DNA from: Prado023 sp963706875 | GTDB taxonomy: Bacteria; Actinomycetota; Actinomycetes; S36-B12; CAIYMF01 | Direction: 5' to 3' | Length of the DNA stretch: 64,000 nt | Assembly (NCBI GenBank): GCA_963706875.1 | Contig: CAVPNW010000016.1 | Span: 654,210-718,209, forward strand | Shown: positions 1-8,192 of the stretch, piece by piece | Position numbering within the stretch: position 1 is the first letter of the stretch | Layout of the letters: the number at the start of each line of letters is the position of its first letter | Translations under genes and position numbers: made by a program | Notes under the pieces: generated by a model | Told to the model about the DNA's origin: nothing | What the model saw: only the letters and a program-made list of their open reading frames with translations | The model's database searches: none

Positions 1-485
1 GCCGCCCCGGCGAGGTCGCGCAGCAGCTTGCCGAGATCGGACTCGAAGGCGCCAGTGTCCGCACCGCCGCCCGGCGCACCCTCGAGGTCCAGCCCGAAGC
101 TCCACCTGCCCGCGGAGTCGTAGGAGGCCTTGAAACTCAGGGCGGTCCGCAGCGCCTTGAGCACCCGGGCGCCCACGCCGGGTCGAGCCAGGTCCACCAG
201 GTTGTCGTGGAACCCCTCGCCGATCATCGCGCGCATGGTCTGCCCGGACCGGGCCTCCACCTGCGTCACCAGCCACGAGCGCTCCCGGGCCAGATGGGCG
301 AACCGGGACAGCAGCACGGTCTTGCCGACGCCCCGCAACCCGTAGAGAACAACTGACTGCGCATCGCGGCCCGCCTCGACTCGCTGCAGCCCCACCTGCC
401 ACGCGGCGAGCGGCTCGCCACGGCCGACCAGGGCCGCAGGTGGTCGGCCTGCCCCGGGGGCGTACGGGTTGCTGACGGGATCCAT
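1..485 (-). CDS. AAA-type ATP-binding protein (3' end outside window)
   Basis: Only the N-terminal 161 residues lie in the window; the gene runs off the left edge. ATG is at 485. A Walker A motif, GLRGVGKT, sits near residue 50 after a short leader that includes LVGRGEPL, the usual entry of STAND/AAA ATPases of the type that carry an N-terminal ATPase and a C-terminal sensor or HTH part. No Walker B or effector domain is visible, so its role is unknown. The upstream 486-560 stretch is unusually AT-rich for this genome and probably holds the promoter for this gene. Confidence 0.75.
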   Translation of the reverse strand, partial: MDPVSNPYAPGAGRPPAALVGRGEPLAAWQVGLQRVEAGRDAQSVVLYGLRGVGKTVLLSRFAHLARERSWLVTQVEARSGQTMRAMIGEGFHDNLVDLARPGVGARVLKALRTALSFKASYDSAGRWSFGLDLEGAPGGGADTGAFESDLGKLLRDLAGA

Positions 486-611
486 CCCGCAAGTCTAGGG
501 ATCTATGTCTTTGTATAGCAAGCTCCAATAAAATCACATAAGCCACTACACTTGTGCTCCCGTGCGCGTTCCGTCGGAGTCCGGACTTGTCCACGGACAC
601 CGTGACGGGGC

Positions 612-657
612 TTGTCGAGTGTCGGTCACCCCTGATAGGATTCGAACATCAGTTCGA
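612..657 (+). promoter_or_regulatory. SOS-type promoter with LexA box
   Basis: TCGAACATCAGTTCGA at 642-657 is a perfect match to the actinobacterial SOS box TCGAAC-N4-GTTCGA, and the palindrome extends one base further on each side. It follows directly after a plausible -10 (TAGGAT, 636-641) that is 18 nt from a -35 (TTGTCG, 612-617), so bound LexA would cover the transcription start. The downstream GTG is 15 nt away. Mycobacterial 13E12-family genes are known to carry such boxes, which supports function here. Confidence 0.85.
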
Positions 658-672
658 AGCGGGGGGTGGGGA

Positions 673-2178
673 GTGACCAGCACGATTCACGACCAGCGGG
701 CGCTGGTCGATCCGCGGGCGGTGGGCGCGGTGCCGCAGGCATCGGCCGACGTCGTGGCCGTCTGGGATCGGGCCACCTCGTGCGCGGTCGGGGTGCTGCC
801 CACGATGGGCCTGCTCGCCGGGGACCGCCCGACCGCTGATGTCGAGGTGCTGGCCGGGGCGTTCGCCGCGGTGGAGTACGAGTTGGCCCGCCGGCTGCAT
901 GCCGCCACCACCGCCGGGAGTCTGCCCCTGGTCGGACCCGGGGCGGTGCTGGCCGCACGAGGGTGGGCCTCCCCCCAGGCCCGCCGACTGGCCCGCACCG
1001 GGGCGCTCGCGGCCGCGCACCCGTCGGTGGCCGCAGCATGGGCGGCCGGGATCATCACCTCCGAACATGTGGACGCGGTCGCGCGCAACATCGGCCCGCT
1101 GACAGAGGAGCAGCTCGCGGCGGTGATCGCCGAGCTGGGCACCAGATGGGGGCAGTGGTCCCCACCGATGATCACCCGGCTCGTGCTCAGCGCCATCCGC
1201 CTGCTGCACCCACCCGCCGACGATCAACCGACCCGCGACGAGGCCGATGCTCACGCCAGCCGCGACCTGTCGTTCGCCCTGCTCGGCGACACGGTCATCC
1301 TGTCCGGGACCCTTCCGCGCATTGAAGGGGAGGCCGTGATCGCCGCGATCGACGCGCTGGCCGAACGGCTGCGCAGCACCGCCGACCACGTCCCTGCCGG
1401 AGCGCGGCGCGCCGATGCCCTGGTCGAGCTGGTGAACGCCGCCGCCACCGCTGGCGCCCTGCCGACACGCGGCGGACTGCCCGTGGCTCTCACCGTGACC
1501 CTGGAGCACACCCGGCTCGGGGACCCGGTCTGGACCACCAGCCGCGGGCACCTCCTCACCCCCTCAGAGCAGCGGTTCGCCGCCTGCGACCCCACCATCA
1601 CCCCCATCGCGGTCACCACTCCCGGATGGCAAACCCCAGAGGAATCGACCGGCCTCGGCGCACACTGCCCGGACACCCTCGAGGGGATGTTCGACACCAA
1701 GGGCGCTGCGCCCATAGAAGGCGCGGCACAGGTCGACGGCGCTGGTTTCCCGTCCACGACCGCACTGACGCCCGCGGCCCGGATCGCGGCCCTGGCAGCG
1801 CTGCTGTTCGATGGCCCCCGGATCCCGCTGGCAGTCGGACGCGCCTCCCGGACCGCCACCCCCGCCCAGCGCAAGGCCCTGGCAGCCCGCGACGGCGGAT
1901 GCATCATCCCCGGATGCCAGATCCCGGCCGAGAACTGCCAGTCCCACCACGTGCTGGACTGGTCCGCAGGCGGTCCGTCGGACATCGACAACCTGACACT
2001 GCTCTGTTGGACCCACCACCGCCAGGTCGACCTCAACATGTGGACGATCGACCCCGCCGAACCAGGGGTCACAGTCGCGGAACCGCCCCCGGGGGCACCT
2101 GCGGGAACACCCTGGCCCGGCAACAACGGATCCCCCTGGACCATCCGCACCGAACACCGCACCCGGTGGCGACTGTGA
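673..2178 (+). CDS. 13E12/DUF222-family HNH endonuclease
   Basis: The long alanine-rich N-terminal part is typical of DUF222. The C-terminal HNH core reads RDGGCIIPGCQ, then CQSHHVLDW, then LCWTHHRQVD, with the Cys and His residues of an HNH/zinc fold. The start was placed at GTG 673 because it follows a purine-rich run and lies just downstream of the LexA box; an upstream in-frame ATG at 562 would put the operator inside the coding region. The family is multicopy in actinobacteria and DNA-damage inducible in mycobacteria. The biological role is unsettled: DNA nicking or repair, or a selfish element. Regulation by LexA is read directly from the operator. Confidence 0.85.
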   Translation: MTSTIHDQRALVDPRAVGAVPQASADVVAVWDRATSCAVGVLPTMGLLAGDRPTADVEVLAGAFAAVEYELARRLHAATTAGSLPLVGPGAVLAARGWASPQARRLARTGALAAAHPSVAAAWAAGIITSEHVDAVARNIGPLTEEQLAAVIAELGTRWGQWSPPMITRLVLSAIRLLHPPADDQPTRDEADAHASRDLSFALLGDTVILSGTLPRIEGEAVIAAIDALAERLRSTADHVPAGARRADALVELVNAAATAGALPTRGGLPVALTVTLEHTRLGDPVWTTSRGHLLTPSEQRFAACDPTITPIAVTTPGWQTPEESTGLGAHCPDTLEGMFDTKGAAPIEGAAQVDGAGFPSTTALTPAARIAALAALLFDGPRIPLAVGRASRTATPAQRKALAARDGGCIIPGCQIPAENCQSHHVLDWSAGGPSDIDNLTLLCWTHHRQVDLNMWTIDPAEPGVTVAEPPPGAPAGTPWPGNNGSPWTIRTEHRTRWRL

Positions 2179-2239
2179 GGGTCGCAGTCCCGAGCTGACC
2201 CGGCGCCGTAACTCGGCGTGGCAGGTCTCAGACCCCCAT

Positions 2240-2672
2240 GTGCGGATGAGTCGGTCTGTAAGCCGGGTCCTGTCCATGGGGTCCGTCACCGGAACACCCT
2301 TGCGCGGCCATCCATCTACGACTGCCGTTGCCGACAGCCTCCTGCGGTCTACCCGTGAGCTCGGGCGGGCCGCCCTCGAACGCTCACGCAGTCCCGACGC
2401 GAACGCCGGTCCCTCTTGACCTTGCTCCGGGTGGGGTTTGCATAGCCGCCCCAGTCACCTGGGGCGCTGGTGGTCTCTTGCACCACCGTTTCACCCTTAC
2501 CCCGCTCCCCGAGGGGCGCGAGGCGGTCTGCTCTCTGTTGCACTGTCCCGCGGGTCACCCCGGGTGGGCGTTACCCACCACCGTGCCCTGTGGAGCCCGG
2601 ACTTTCCTCGACGACGCCGACCCCGAAGGACCGTGCCGCCGCGGCCGCCCGACCGACTCATCCGCCCTCGAA
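2240..2672 (-). ncRNA. rnpB: RNase P RNA, bacterial class A
   Basis: Read on the minus strand, the universally conserved core GAGGAAAGTCCGGGCTCC is followed by the CACAGGGCACGG-type segment, and the 3' side ends in ACCCGGCTTACAGACCGA. The outer P1 helix pairs 2651-2665 with 2241-2255 (GCGGATGAGTCGGTC with its complement) without mismatch, which fixes both ends closely. It processes the 5' leader of tRNA precursors together with the RnpA protein. Length is normal for a high-GC actinobacterium. Confidence 0.95.
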
Positions 2673-2702
2673 GGGTAGCCGCCTCGACGCCACGGGTCGA
2701 AC

Positions 2703-3104
2703 TCAGCGCTGGGCGATCTCCCACACGTGCCCCGCGGGGTCGCGGAAGCTCGCCGTGCGCGGTCCCCACGGACGGTCCTCCGGACCGCGCAGGAGCTCGA
2801 CCCCGCGCGTGACGAGCCCCGCAGCCACCACGTCCACGTCCTCGACCGGCACGGTCAGCTGAACCCGGACTCCCGAATCCGGCGGCGCGACGGGAACCGG
2901 ATCCAGCAGCCCCGGTCCCTTGTCCGCCTCCAACAGGTTGATCAGCAGGTCGCCGAACTTGAACACCGCCGAGTCCCCACTGAAGTAGTGCTCAGGGAGT
3001 TCGAAGGCGCGCCCGTAGAACTCGCGCGCCGCGTCGAGGTCCTCGACCACCAAGGTGATCGCGAACACCCGCTGCGCCCAGCTCCCCACCACTTCGTCGG
3101 TCAT
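2703..3104 (-). CDS. VOC (glyoxalase/bleomycin-resistance) family protein
   Basis: This 133-residue protein is a single vicinal-oxygen-chelate unit: it starts with the strand-helix signature ITLVVEDLDAAREFYGRAF and ends in FRDPAGHVWEI, which carries the last metal-ligand position of the fold. No substrate can be inferred; such small proteins may be glyoxalase-like enzymes or drug-binding dimers. It is in line with the RNB and PPK2 genes upstream, 12 nt downstream of the RNB stop, so it is probably the last gene of that transcript. Confidence 0.8.
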   Translation of the reverse strand: MTDEVVGSWAQRVFAITLVVEDLDAAREFYGRAFELPEHYFSGDSAVFKFGDLLINLLEADKGPGLLDPVPVAPPDSGVRVQLTVPVEDVDVVAAGLVTRGVELLRGPEDRPWGPRTASFRDPAGHVWEIAQR

Positions 3105-3116
3105 CAGCCCATCTCC

Positions 3117-4556
3117 CTACGTCCGCTTCGATCGCGCCGTCACGTCGAACACGACCTTGCGCGCCTGCGGGTCGGCCACCGCCAGCCACGCGTCCACCCA
3201 CTCGCCCACGGGCAGGTCCTTGCCCCGACAGCGGGCGGTGATGGCCGGGTCCGAGAGCTGGACGATGCCGTCATCGCGGCGCTGCTCGATCACGACACCC
3301 CGGAACGCCACACCCTCGCGCCCGGCGAGCAGGGCGGCCTCGAGGTAGTCCATCGACTCTCGGTCCACCGCGCGCGACCGACGGATCGCAGCGGTCATCA
3401 GGTCCGGGATCTGCGGCAGGACCTCGCGCATCGCGGGATCGATCTCGCGGCCCTCCACCAGCGCCAGGCAGATCGACAGGACGAACCTGTCCACGAGCCG
3501 CCGCAACGGAGCCGTCGTGTGCGCGTACTCGGCGGCGATCGCCGAGTGGGTCGTCAGCTCTGGGCGCGCGCCGTCGAAGGCCGTGTAGCTCGCGCCGCGC
3601 AGCAGGAGCGTGACGTTGTCAAGGAACGCCGCATGCTGCGGGTTCGTCGCGTCGAGGGTCCGGATCAGCTCCGGGTAGGGCATCGCCTCCGGCCAGCGGA
3701 TCCCCAGGGCCCGGGCGCTGGCGCGCACGCGGCGCAGGTCGCTCTCGGCCGCCTCGGGCATCGTGCGCAGGATCCCGATCCCCGCGTCGAGCATGATCGC
3801 CGCCGCGGCCATTCCGGTCATGAGCGACAGCTGGGCATTCCAGTCCTCGACCGGCACCGACACCCGGTAGTCGAGCGTGAAGCCACCCTCGCCATCGCCG
3901 TCCACCTCCTGCTCGAGGTTCGGCAGGCTCACCGCACCCCGGGCGACCTCCTGCTGCTGGCGCAGGATCCCCACCTCGCGCAGCAGCGCCACTTGGGGGT
4001 GCGGCGACCCGGCGTCGAGACGCTCCTGCTCCAGCTCGTAGCCCAGCTTGGCGCGGCTTCGGATCGTTGCGCGCTCCAGCCCGGTGAATGTCGAGGCTCC
4101 AGCAGCATCCAGGTCGAAGCTCCAGACGTACGCCCCCCGCAGCTGGTCGGGCAGGAGGCTGGCCGCATTGTCGGCCAGCGCAGGGGGGTGCAGGGAGGCC
4201 TTGAGGTCCGGGCAGTAGACCGTCTGCCCGCGGAGCCGGGTCTCGGCGTCGATCGCCCCACCGATGGCCACGAATGCCGGCACGTCGGCGATCGCGTACC
4301 GGACCTGGAACCCGGACCCCACCCGCTCGATGAAGAACGCCTGGTCGAGGTCCGTTGACGAGGCCGGGTCGAGCGTGACGAACTCGAGCCCGGTCAGGTC
4401 CCTCGGGGGCAGGACATACGCAGCGATCGCCGCATCGGCCTCGGCCAGCACATCGTCGGGGAAACCGAGGACCACCTCATGGTCGGCACGGACCCGGTCC
4501 AGGCCGACCCGGGCGTCCTCGATCGGGACCGAGGCCGAGAACTTGTTGACGGCCAT
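3117..4556 (-). CDS. RNB-domain ribonuclease (RNase II family)
   Basis: The metal-site motif DPASSTDLDQAF lies about 95 residues from the start and aligns with the catalytic aspartates of RNase II/R. The fourth aspartate is replaced by Gln, which I recall as common in the short actinobacterial RNB branch. Downstream blocks YAIADV, ETRLRGQTVYCPD and a late R-R-L-V-D-R-F helix fit the RNB fold. At 479 residues without cold-shock domains it is the compact form, a likely 3'-5' exoribonuclease. Its ATG overlaps the upstream PPK2 stop by one base (TGATG), implying translational coupling. Confidence 0.85.
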   Translation of the reverse strand: MAVNKFSASVPIEDARVGLDRVRADHEVVLGFPDDVLAEADAAIAAYVLPPRDLTGLEFVTLDPASSTDLDQAFFIERVGSGFQVRYAIADVPAFVAIGGAIDAETRLRGQTVYCPDLKASLHPPALADNAASLLPDQLRGAYVWSFDLDAAGASTFTGLERATIRSRAKLGYELEQERLDAGSPHPQVALLREVGILRQQQEVARGAVSLPNLEQEVDGDGEGGFTLDYRVSVPVEDWNAQLSLMTGMAAAAIMLDAGIGILRTMPEAAESDLRRVRASARALGIRWPEAMPYPELIRTLDATNPQHAAFLDNVTLLLRGASYTAFDGARPELTTHSAIAAEYAHTTAPLRRLVDRFVLSICLALVEGREIDPAMREVLPQIPDLMTAAIRRSRAVDRESMDYLEAALLAGREGVAFRGVVIEQRRDDGIVQLSDPAITARCRGKDLPVGEWVDAWLAVADPQARKVVFDVTARSKRT

Positions 4557-5512
4557 CAACTCGCCTCGACCCGCGCCACCTCCGCAGCCACGTCGAAGTC
4601 GCCCGCCGGGTAGGACAGGTTCATCGCCCGCAGCGTCTCGACCAGCACGTTGGACAGGATCCAGTCCCGGTGCCACTTGTGGTTGGCCGGCACCACGTAC
4701 CAGGGCGAGCGCTGCGTGGAGCACTTGGTCAGCGCATCGGCGTAGGCCGCCTGGTAGTCATCCCAGAGCGCTCGCTCGTCGATGTCCCCGGGGTTGTACT
4801 TCCAGTGCTTGGTGGGATCGGCCAGCCGCTCGAGAAGTCGCTGCTTCTGCTCGTCTCGTGAGATGTGCAGCATGAACTTGATGACGGTGACGCCGCGCTC
4901 GGCAAGCCCCGCCTCCCACGCGTTGATCTCGTCGTAGCGGGCCCGCCACGTCTCCTCCGGGACGAACCCGCGCACGCGCTCGATCAGGACCGTCTCGTAG
5001 TGCGAGCGGTCCCACAGCCGGACCTTTCCGACCTCGGGCAGCGCCCGCTCGTGGCGCCAGAGGTAGTCGTGCTGCTTCTCCTCATCGCTGGGCGCACCGA
5101 ACCCGGTGACCGAGAACCCGAGCGGGTCGAGCAGCCTGTCGATGGCCTTGGTCGCCCCGCCCTTGCCGGAGGTGTCCATACCCTGCAGGCAGATCAGCAC
5201 CGAGCGGTTCCCGCCCTTGCGCGACTCCGCCCACAGCTTCTCGTGCAGCTCGGACGCCTCCTCCTCGAGCGCCAAGCAGGCCGCGCGCGCCACATCGCGG
5301 TCCTCGGGGCCGTGGGCGACCACCTCCGGATCGATCGCCGCGAGGTCGAAGCCGGCACCCACCGCGTAGAGCTCCCGGACGTTGCCCGGGCTCACCCCGG
5401 CCGACGGGCTGCTCGGGGCAGAGGAGTCGCCCTTGGACCTGGCCTTGGACGTGTCCTTGGACTTGCTGTCCTTGGCCCCGCCCTTGCTCCCCTTGCCCTT
5501 CGACTTGCCCAT
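4556..5512 (-). CDS. Polyphosphate kinase 2 family protein
   Basis: The enzyme transfers phosphate between polyphosphate and nucleotides in the cytosol. Walker A is GMDTSGKGG at residues 111-119 and the Walker B/lid segment is WDRSHYE at 167-173, both diagnostic of PPK2. ATG 5512 was chosen because AGGGAGGG lies seven bases upstream and the PPK2 core sits at the usual distance; further upstream frame is low-complexity. The first 40 residues are a repetitive Lys/Ser/Gly tail (KSKGKGSK), a possible polyanion-binding extension. Whether it makes or uses ATP/GTP cannot be told from sequence alone. Confidence 0.9.
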   Translation of the reverse strand: MGKSKGKGSKGGAKDSKSKDTSKARSKGDSSAPSSPSAGVSPGNVRELYAVGAGFDLAAIDPEVVAHGPEDRDVARAACLALEEEASELHEKLWAESRKGGNRSVLICLQGMDTSGKGGATKAIDRLLDPLGFSVTGFGAPSDEEKQHDYLWRHERALPEVGKVRLWDRSHYETVLIERVRGFVPEETWRARYDEINAWEAGLAERGVTVIKFMLHISRDEQKQRLLERLADPTKHWKYNPGDIDERALWDDYQAAYADALTKCSTQRSPWYVVPANHKWHRDWILSNVLVETLRAMNLSYPAGDFDVAAEVARVEAS

Positions 5513-5634
5513 GGCGCACCCTCCCTGGTGTCCGCTCCCGTTGTCGGGCCCATGCCTAGCACCCTCGCCGCGCCCGACGCGCGACAGGCACACCGACGCA
5601 CTTGAGATCCGCGCAAGTAGTGCCCCGGCAGGTA

Positions 5635-5663
5635 TTGCATCGGGGCACCGACGGCTCTACCGT
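5635..5663 (+). promoter_or_regulatory. Sigma-A-like promoter of the small RNA
   Basis: TTGCAT (5635-5640) and TACCGT (5658-5663) are separated by exactly 17 nt, close to housekeeping consensus in actinobacteria. The predicted start is near 5669-5671, exactly where the closing helix of the structured RNA begins. Confidence 0.7.
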
Positions 5664-5667
5664 GGGA

Positions 5668-5959
5668 CGTGTTCCGAACAAAGCAATACACCGTCTGACC
5701 GACAAGTGAACAGTTCCACCGACGAGACCAGCGAAGCAGGAAGCACAACTCCAGAAGTTGAGTTCACCGAAGGAAACGGATCAACACCACGGTTGACCAG
5801 ACCAGAGGTAGCGAAAAACCGAGCAAGCAGCCACAAGGCAGCCGCAGGTCACAGAATCGCCGGACAGGACAATCACCGACGCGAAAGCGTCAGGACAGGC
5901 ACCTATCACGCTTTGAACGGAACATGGGGCTCCTCGATCTCAACCATCGAGGAGCCCCA
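5668..5959 (+). ncRNA. Candidate Ms1/6S-like structured small RNA
   Basis: No convincing reading frame lies here and base composition is clearly more A-rich than the flanking genes. The 5' end (5668-5684) pairs with 5910-5926 to form a closing helix of two blocks, CGUGUUCCG/CGGAACAUG and CAAAGC/GCUUUG, around a symmetric AA/AA internal loop. Inside are smaller hairpins such as GACGCGAAAGCGTC (5877-5890) and TCAACaccacgGTTGA. A promoter sits just upstream and a strong hairpin just downstream, giving a transcript of roughly 290 nt. Length, long closing helix and large internal region match the architecture of the mycobacterial RNA-polymerase-binding RNA Ms1. The identity is inference from architecture; I could not align it to a known Ms1. 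Confidence 0.6.
5925..5959 (+). terminator. Hairpin terminator of the small RNA
   Basis: A perfect 14-bp stem, TGGGGCTCCTCGAT (5925-5938) with its complement (5946-5959), closes a 7-nt loop. It directly abuts the RNA's closing helix. No T-tract follows on either strand, as is frequent for actinobacterial terminators, and it could also stop minus-strand transcription leaving the RNase H gene. Confidence 0.65.
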
Positions 5960-6078
5960 ACCCATTGCAGCGCCTCTGAGACTCGCACAGCCCGGCGGCG
6001 CCTGCCTTCAGGACACGCCGGGGATCACCCGTCCCATGGGCGGTTCGACGCCCGCCAACCCGGACGCACGTGGGCCAA

Positions 6079-7452
6079 TCAGGCGGTCTCGTGCATGACC
6101 CCGTGCAGGTGCCCGGACTCGCCCATGCCGAAGATCGTGCTGATGCCGTCGGCCCACCATGCCAGCGTGGTCAGCGAGCAGGGAGCGAGCTCGAAGCGGT
6201 AGGCACTCGACGCCGGCGCCTCAAGGACCTGCTGCACCAGGACCTTGATCGGCGTCACATGGCTCACCGCAAGGACCCGCTGACGGGGGAACCGCGCCAC
6301 CAGATCGGCGCGCGCGGCGTCGACCCGGCGTCGCACCGTGGCGAACGACTCCCCGCCCGGCGGCGCCACCTCCGTCGAGGCCAACCATGCGGCAAGCTCG
6401 TCGGGCCAGCGCGCCTTGACCTCGGCGAAGTTCAACGAGTCCCACTCGCCGAAGTCGGCCTCCGCGATCCCGTCGACGACGATCGGCTCACCCATTCCGA
6501 GCCGCTCGCTGATGATGGCCGCGGTCTGGCGCGTGCGCTGCAGTGGCGAGCAGACGAGGACGTCGGCTCCCCCGCGGCGCGCCAGCTCCTCAGCGGCCGC
6601 CTCGGCCTGACGGCGGCCGAGGTCGATCAGCGGGGGGTCGAACCCGTTGATCCCGGAGAAGCGATGCTCGACGCTCTGCTGCGTCACGCCGTGGCGCACC
6701 ATGAGCAACGTCGTGGGCGCGCCGAGGTCCGCGCGCGACCAGCCGATGATCTTCTTCGACGAGGCGCTGGGCGAGGAACTCGACGGCGCAGATGGCTCGA
6801 ACAGGGCTGGCGCCGGGTCGTGGGGGCCAGCCGGCTCCCCCCGCAACGTGGCGCGGATCTGGGCTGCCCCCGACTCCGCAGCCACCGCCCCGCTCACCCA
6901 CGAGCCGGGCGCCTCACCCGCTGCGGCGGCCGCCTCTGCCTCCGCTTCGGCCTGCGCCTGCGCGCCCAGGTGATCGGCGACGTCGACGTAGATGTCCGGG
7001 TCTCCCGCACCGCGGTTCCAGCGCTCGATCTTCGCCGGCCGGCCCGCGGCGGCAGCATCCAGCGACTGGTTGGCCAGGGCGTCCGCCCGCTTGTTCTGCG
7101 CCCGCGGCACCCACGTGAACGTGACCCGGTCGGGCGGGGCCAGCGCCTTGGCCCGCAGGGCGAGCTCGCGCAGCTTCGCGTTCTTGATCGCCCATCCCCC
7201 GGAGAGCTGCTCGACGACGAGCTTGGAGTCCAGCCGCGCCTCGATCCGCGCGGTCGGGTCGATCTCCCGGGCTGCGGCCAGCCCGGCAGTCACGCCCTCG
7301 TACTCGGCGACGTTGTTCGTCTGGATGCCCAGGTAGTCGGCGAGCTCGACGAGGACCTCTCCGGTGCGCGCGTCGAGCACGACCGCACCATAGGCGGCCG
7401 GCCCGGGGTTGCCCCGTGACCCGCCGTCGGCCTCGATGACCAGGTGCCTCAC
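6079..7452 (-). CDS. Bifunctional RNase HI / acid phosphatase (histidine phosphatase)
   Basis: Residues 1-135 are RNase HI: IEADGGSRGNPGPAAYG holds the first catalytic Asp and TNNVAEYEG the Glu. Then a disordered Ala/Ser-rich linker of about 100 residues leads to a histidine-phosphatase domain with the phosphohistidine motif LLMVRHGVTQQS and the late histidine in AVSHVTPIK. This fusion is the actinobacterial Rv2228c type, which removes RNA from RNA:DNA hybrids and also shows alpha-ribazole phosphatase-like activity. It overlaps the zinc-ribbon gene upstream by ATGA, so the three genes nif3, zinc ribbon and this one are a coupled operon. Confidence 0.9.
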   Translation of the reverse strand: MRHLVIEADGGSRGNPGPAAYGAVVLDARTGEVLVELADYLGIQTNNVAEYEGVTAGLAAAREIDPTARIEARLDSKLVVEQLSGGWAIKNAKLRELALRAKALAPPDRVTFTWVPRAQNKRADALANQSLDAAAAGRPAKIERWNRGAGDPDIYVDVADHLGAQAQAEAEAEAAAAAGEAPGSWVSGAVAAESGAAQIRATLRGEPAGPHDPAPALFEPSAPSSSSPSASSKKIIGWSRADLGAPTTLLMVRHGVTQQSVEHRFSGINGFDPPLIDLGRRQAEAAAEELARRGGADVLVCSPLQRTRQTAAIISERLGMGEPIVVDGIAEADFGEWDSLNFAEVKARWPDELAAWLASTEVAPPGGESFATVRRRVDAARADLVARFPRQRVLAVSHVTPIKVLVQQVLEAPASSAYRFELAPCSLTTLAWWADGISTIFGMGESGHLHGVMHETA

Positions 7453-8192
7453 AGGCCGGACTCAGCAGTGCGCACGAGTATCCGCCGGCACTCCTCGCAG
7501 CGGACGACCTCGTCGGCCGGTTCGGAGCGGATCCGGCTGAGGTCGGCGGGGGTCAGCGTCAGCTGGCAGCCCTGGCAGCGGCCGCGATGCAGTGGTGCGG
7601 CGCCGATCCCGCCCGAGTCCGCGCGGATCCGGTCGTAGAGCGCCAAGAGGTCGGCGGGGATCTCCGGGGCCACCCGGGCGCGCTCGCCCCCGACGCGGGC
7701 CACCTCGGCATCGATGTCCGCGAACGCCGCGTCGCGGGCCCGCTCGGCGGCCAGCCGGGCGTCGGCGAGCTCGGCCACGGCGGCTGCGGCCGACGCCGCT
7801 CGGGCCTGGGCGTCCTCGAGCTTCTCCATCACCTCGAGCTCGGCGTCCTCCAGGTCGCTGACCCGTCGGGCCAGGTTGCCGATCTCGTGCTGGAGGTCCT
7901 CAAGCTGGCGGGCGGAGGCGACCGACCCGGCGTCGAGCATCGCCTGGTCGCGCGCGATCCGCTCGCGGACCTGGGCGACGTCGGCCTCGGCCTTGGTCAT
8001 CTCGCGCTCGAGGTCGGACACGGCAGTGCGGACCGCGACCTCGTGATCGCGCAGCTCGCCGGCACGACCGTCGAGGGCAGCCAGCTCGGCGACCTGCGGC
8101 ACACCTCGCCGCCGGTGCGCCAGCTGGCCCAGGACGGTGTCGAGGTCCTGCAGGTCGAGCAGTCGGAGCTGGGCTGCGGCATCAGCGCGCAT
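7449..8192 (-). CDS. C4-type zinc-ribbon, coiled-coil protein (Rv2229c-like)
   Basis: This 247-residue protein begins with a long charged coiled coil, rich in Leu/Ala/Arg/Glu heptads, and ends with a four-Cys zinc ribbon: CQGCQ then CEEC. That is the layout of the C4-type zinc-ribbon proteins found beside nif3 in actinobacteria. It is thought to bind nucleic acid or act as an adaptor; no catalytic motif is visible. ATG 8192 was chosen because homologues start at the coiled coil; frame upstream of this overlaps the nif3 end. It overlaps both neighbours, 11 nt with nif3 and 4 nt with RNase H. Confidence 0.88.
   Translation of the reverse strand: MRADAAAQLRLLDLQDLDTVLGQLAHRRRGVPQVAELAALDGRAGELRDHEVAVRTAVSDLEREMTKAEADVAQVRERIARDQAMLDAGSVASARQLEDLQHEIGNLARRVSDLEDAELEVMEKLEDAQARAASAAAAVAELADARLAAERARDAAFADIDAEVARVGGERARVAPEIPADLLALYDRIRADSGGIGAAPLHRGRCQGCQLTLTPADLSRIRSEPADEVVRCEECRRILVRTAESGL

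Noticed and set aside
2727..4358. Long plus-strand open frame of over 500 codons opposite the VOC and RNB genes
   Set aside because: It is the antisense of two well-recognised genes and has the Arg/His/Gly-rich composition that high-GC antisense frames produce.
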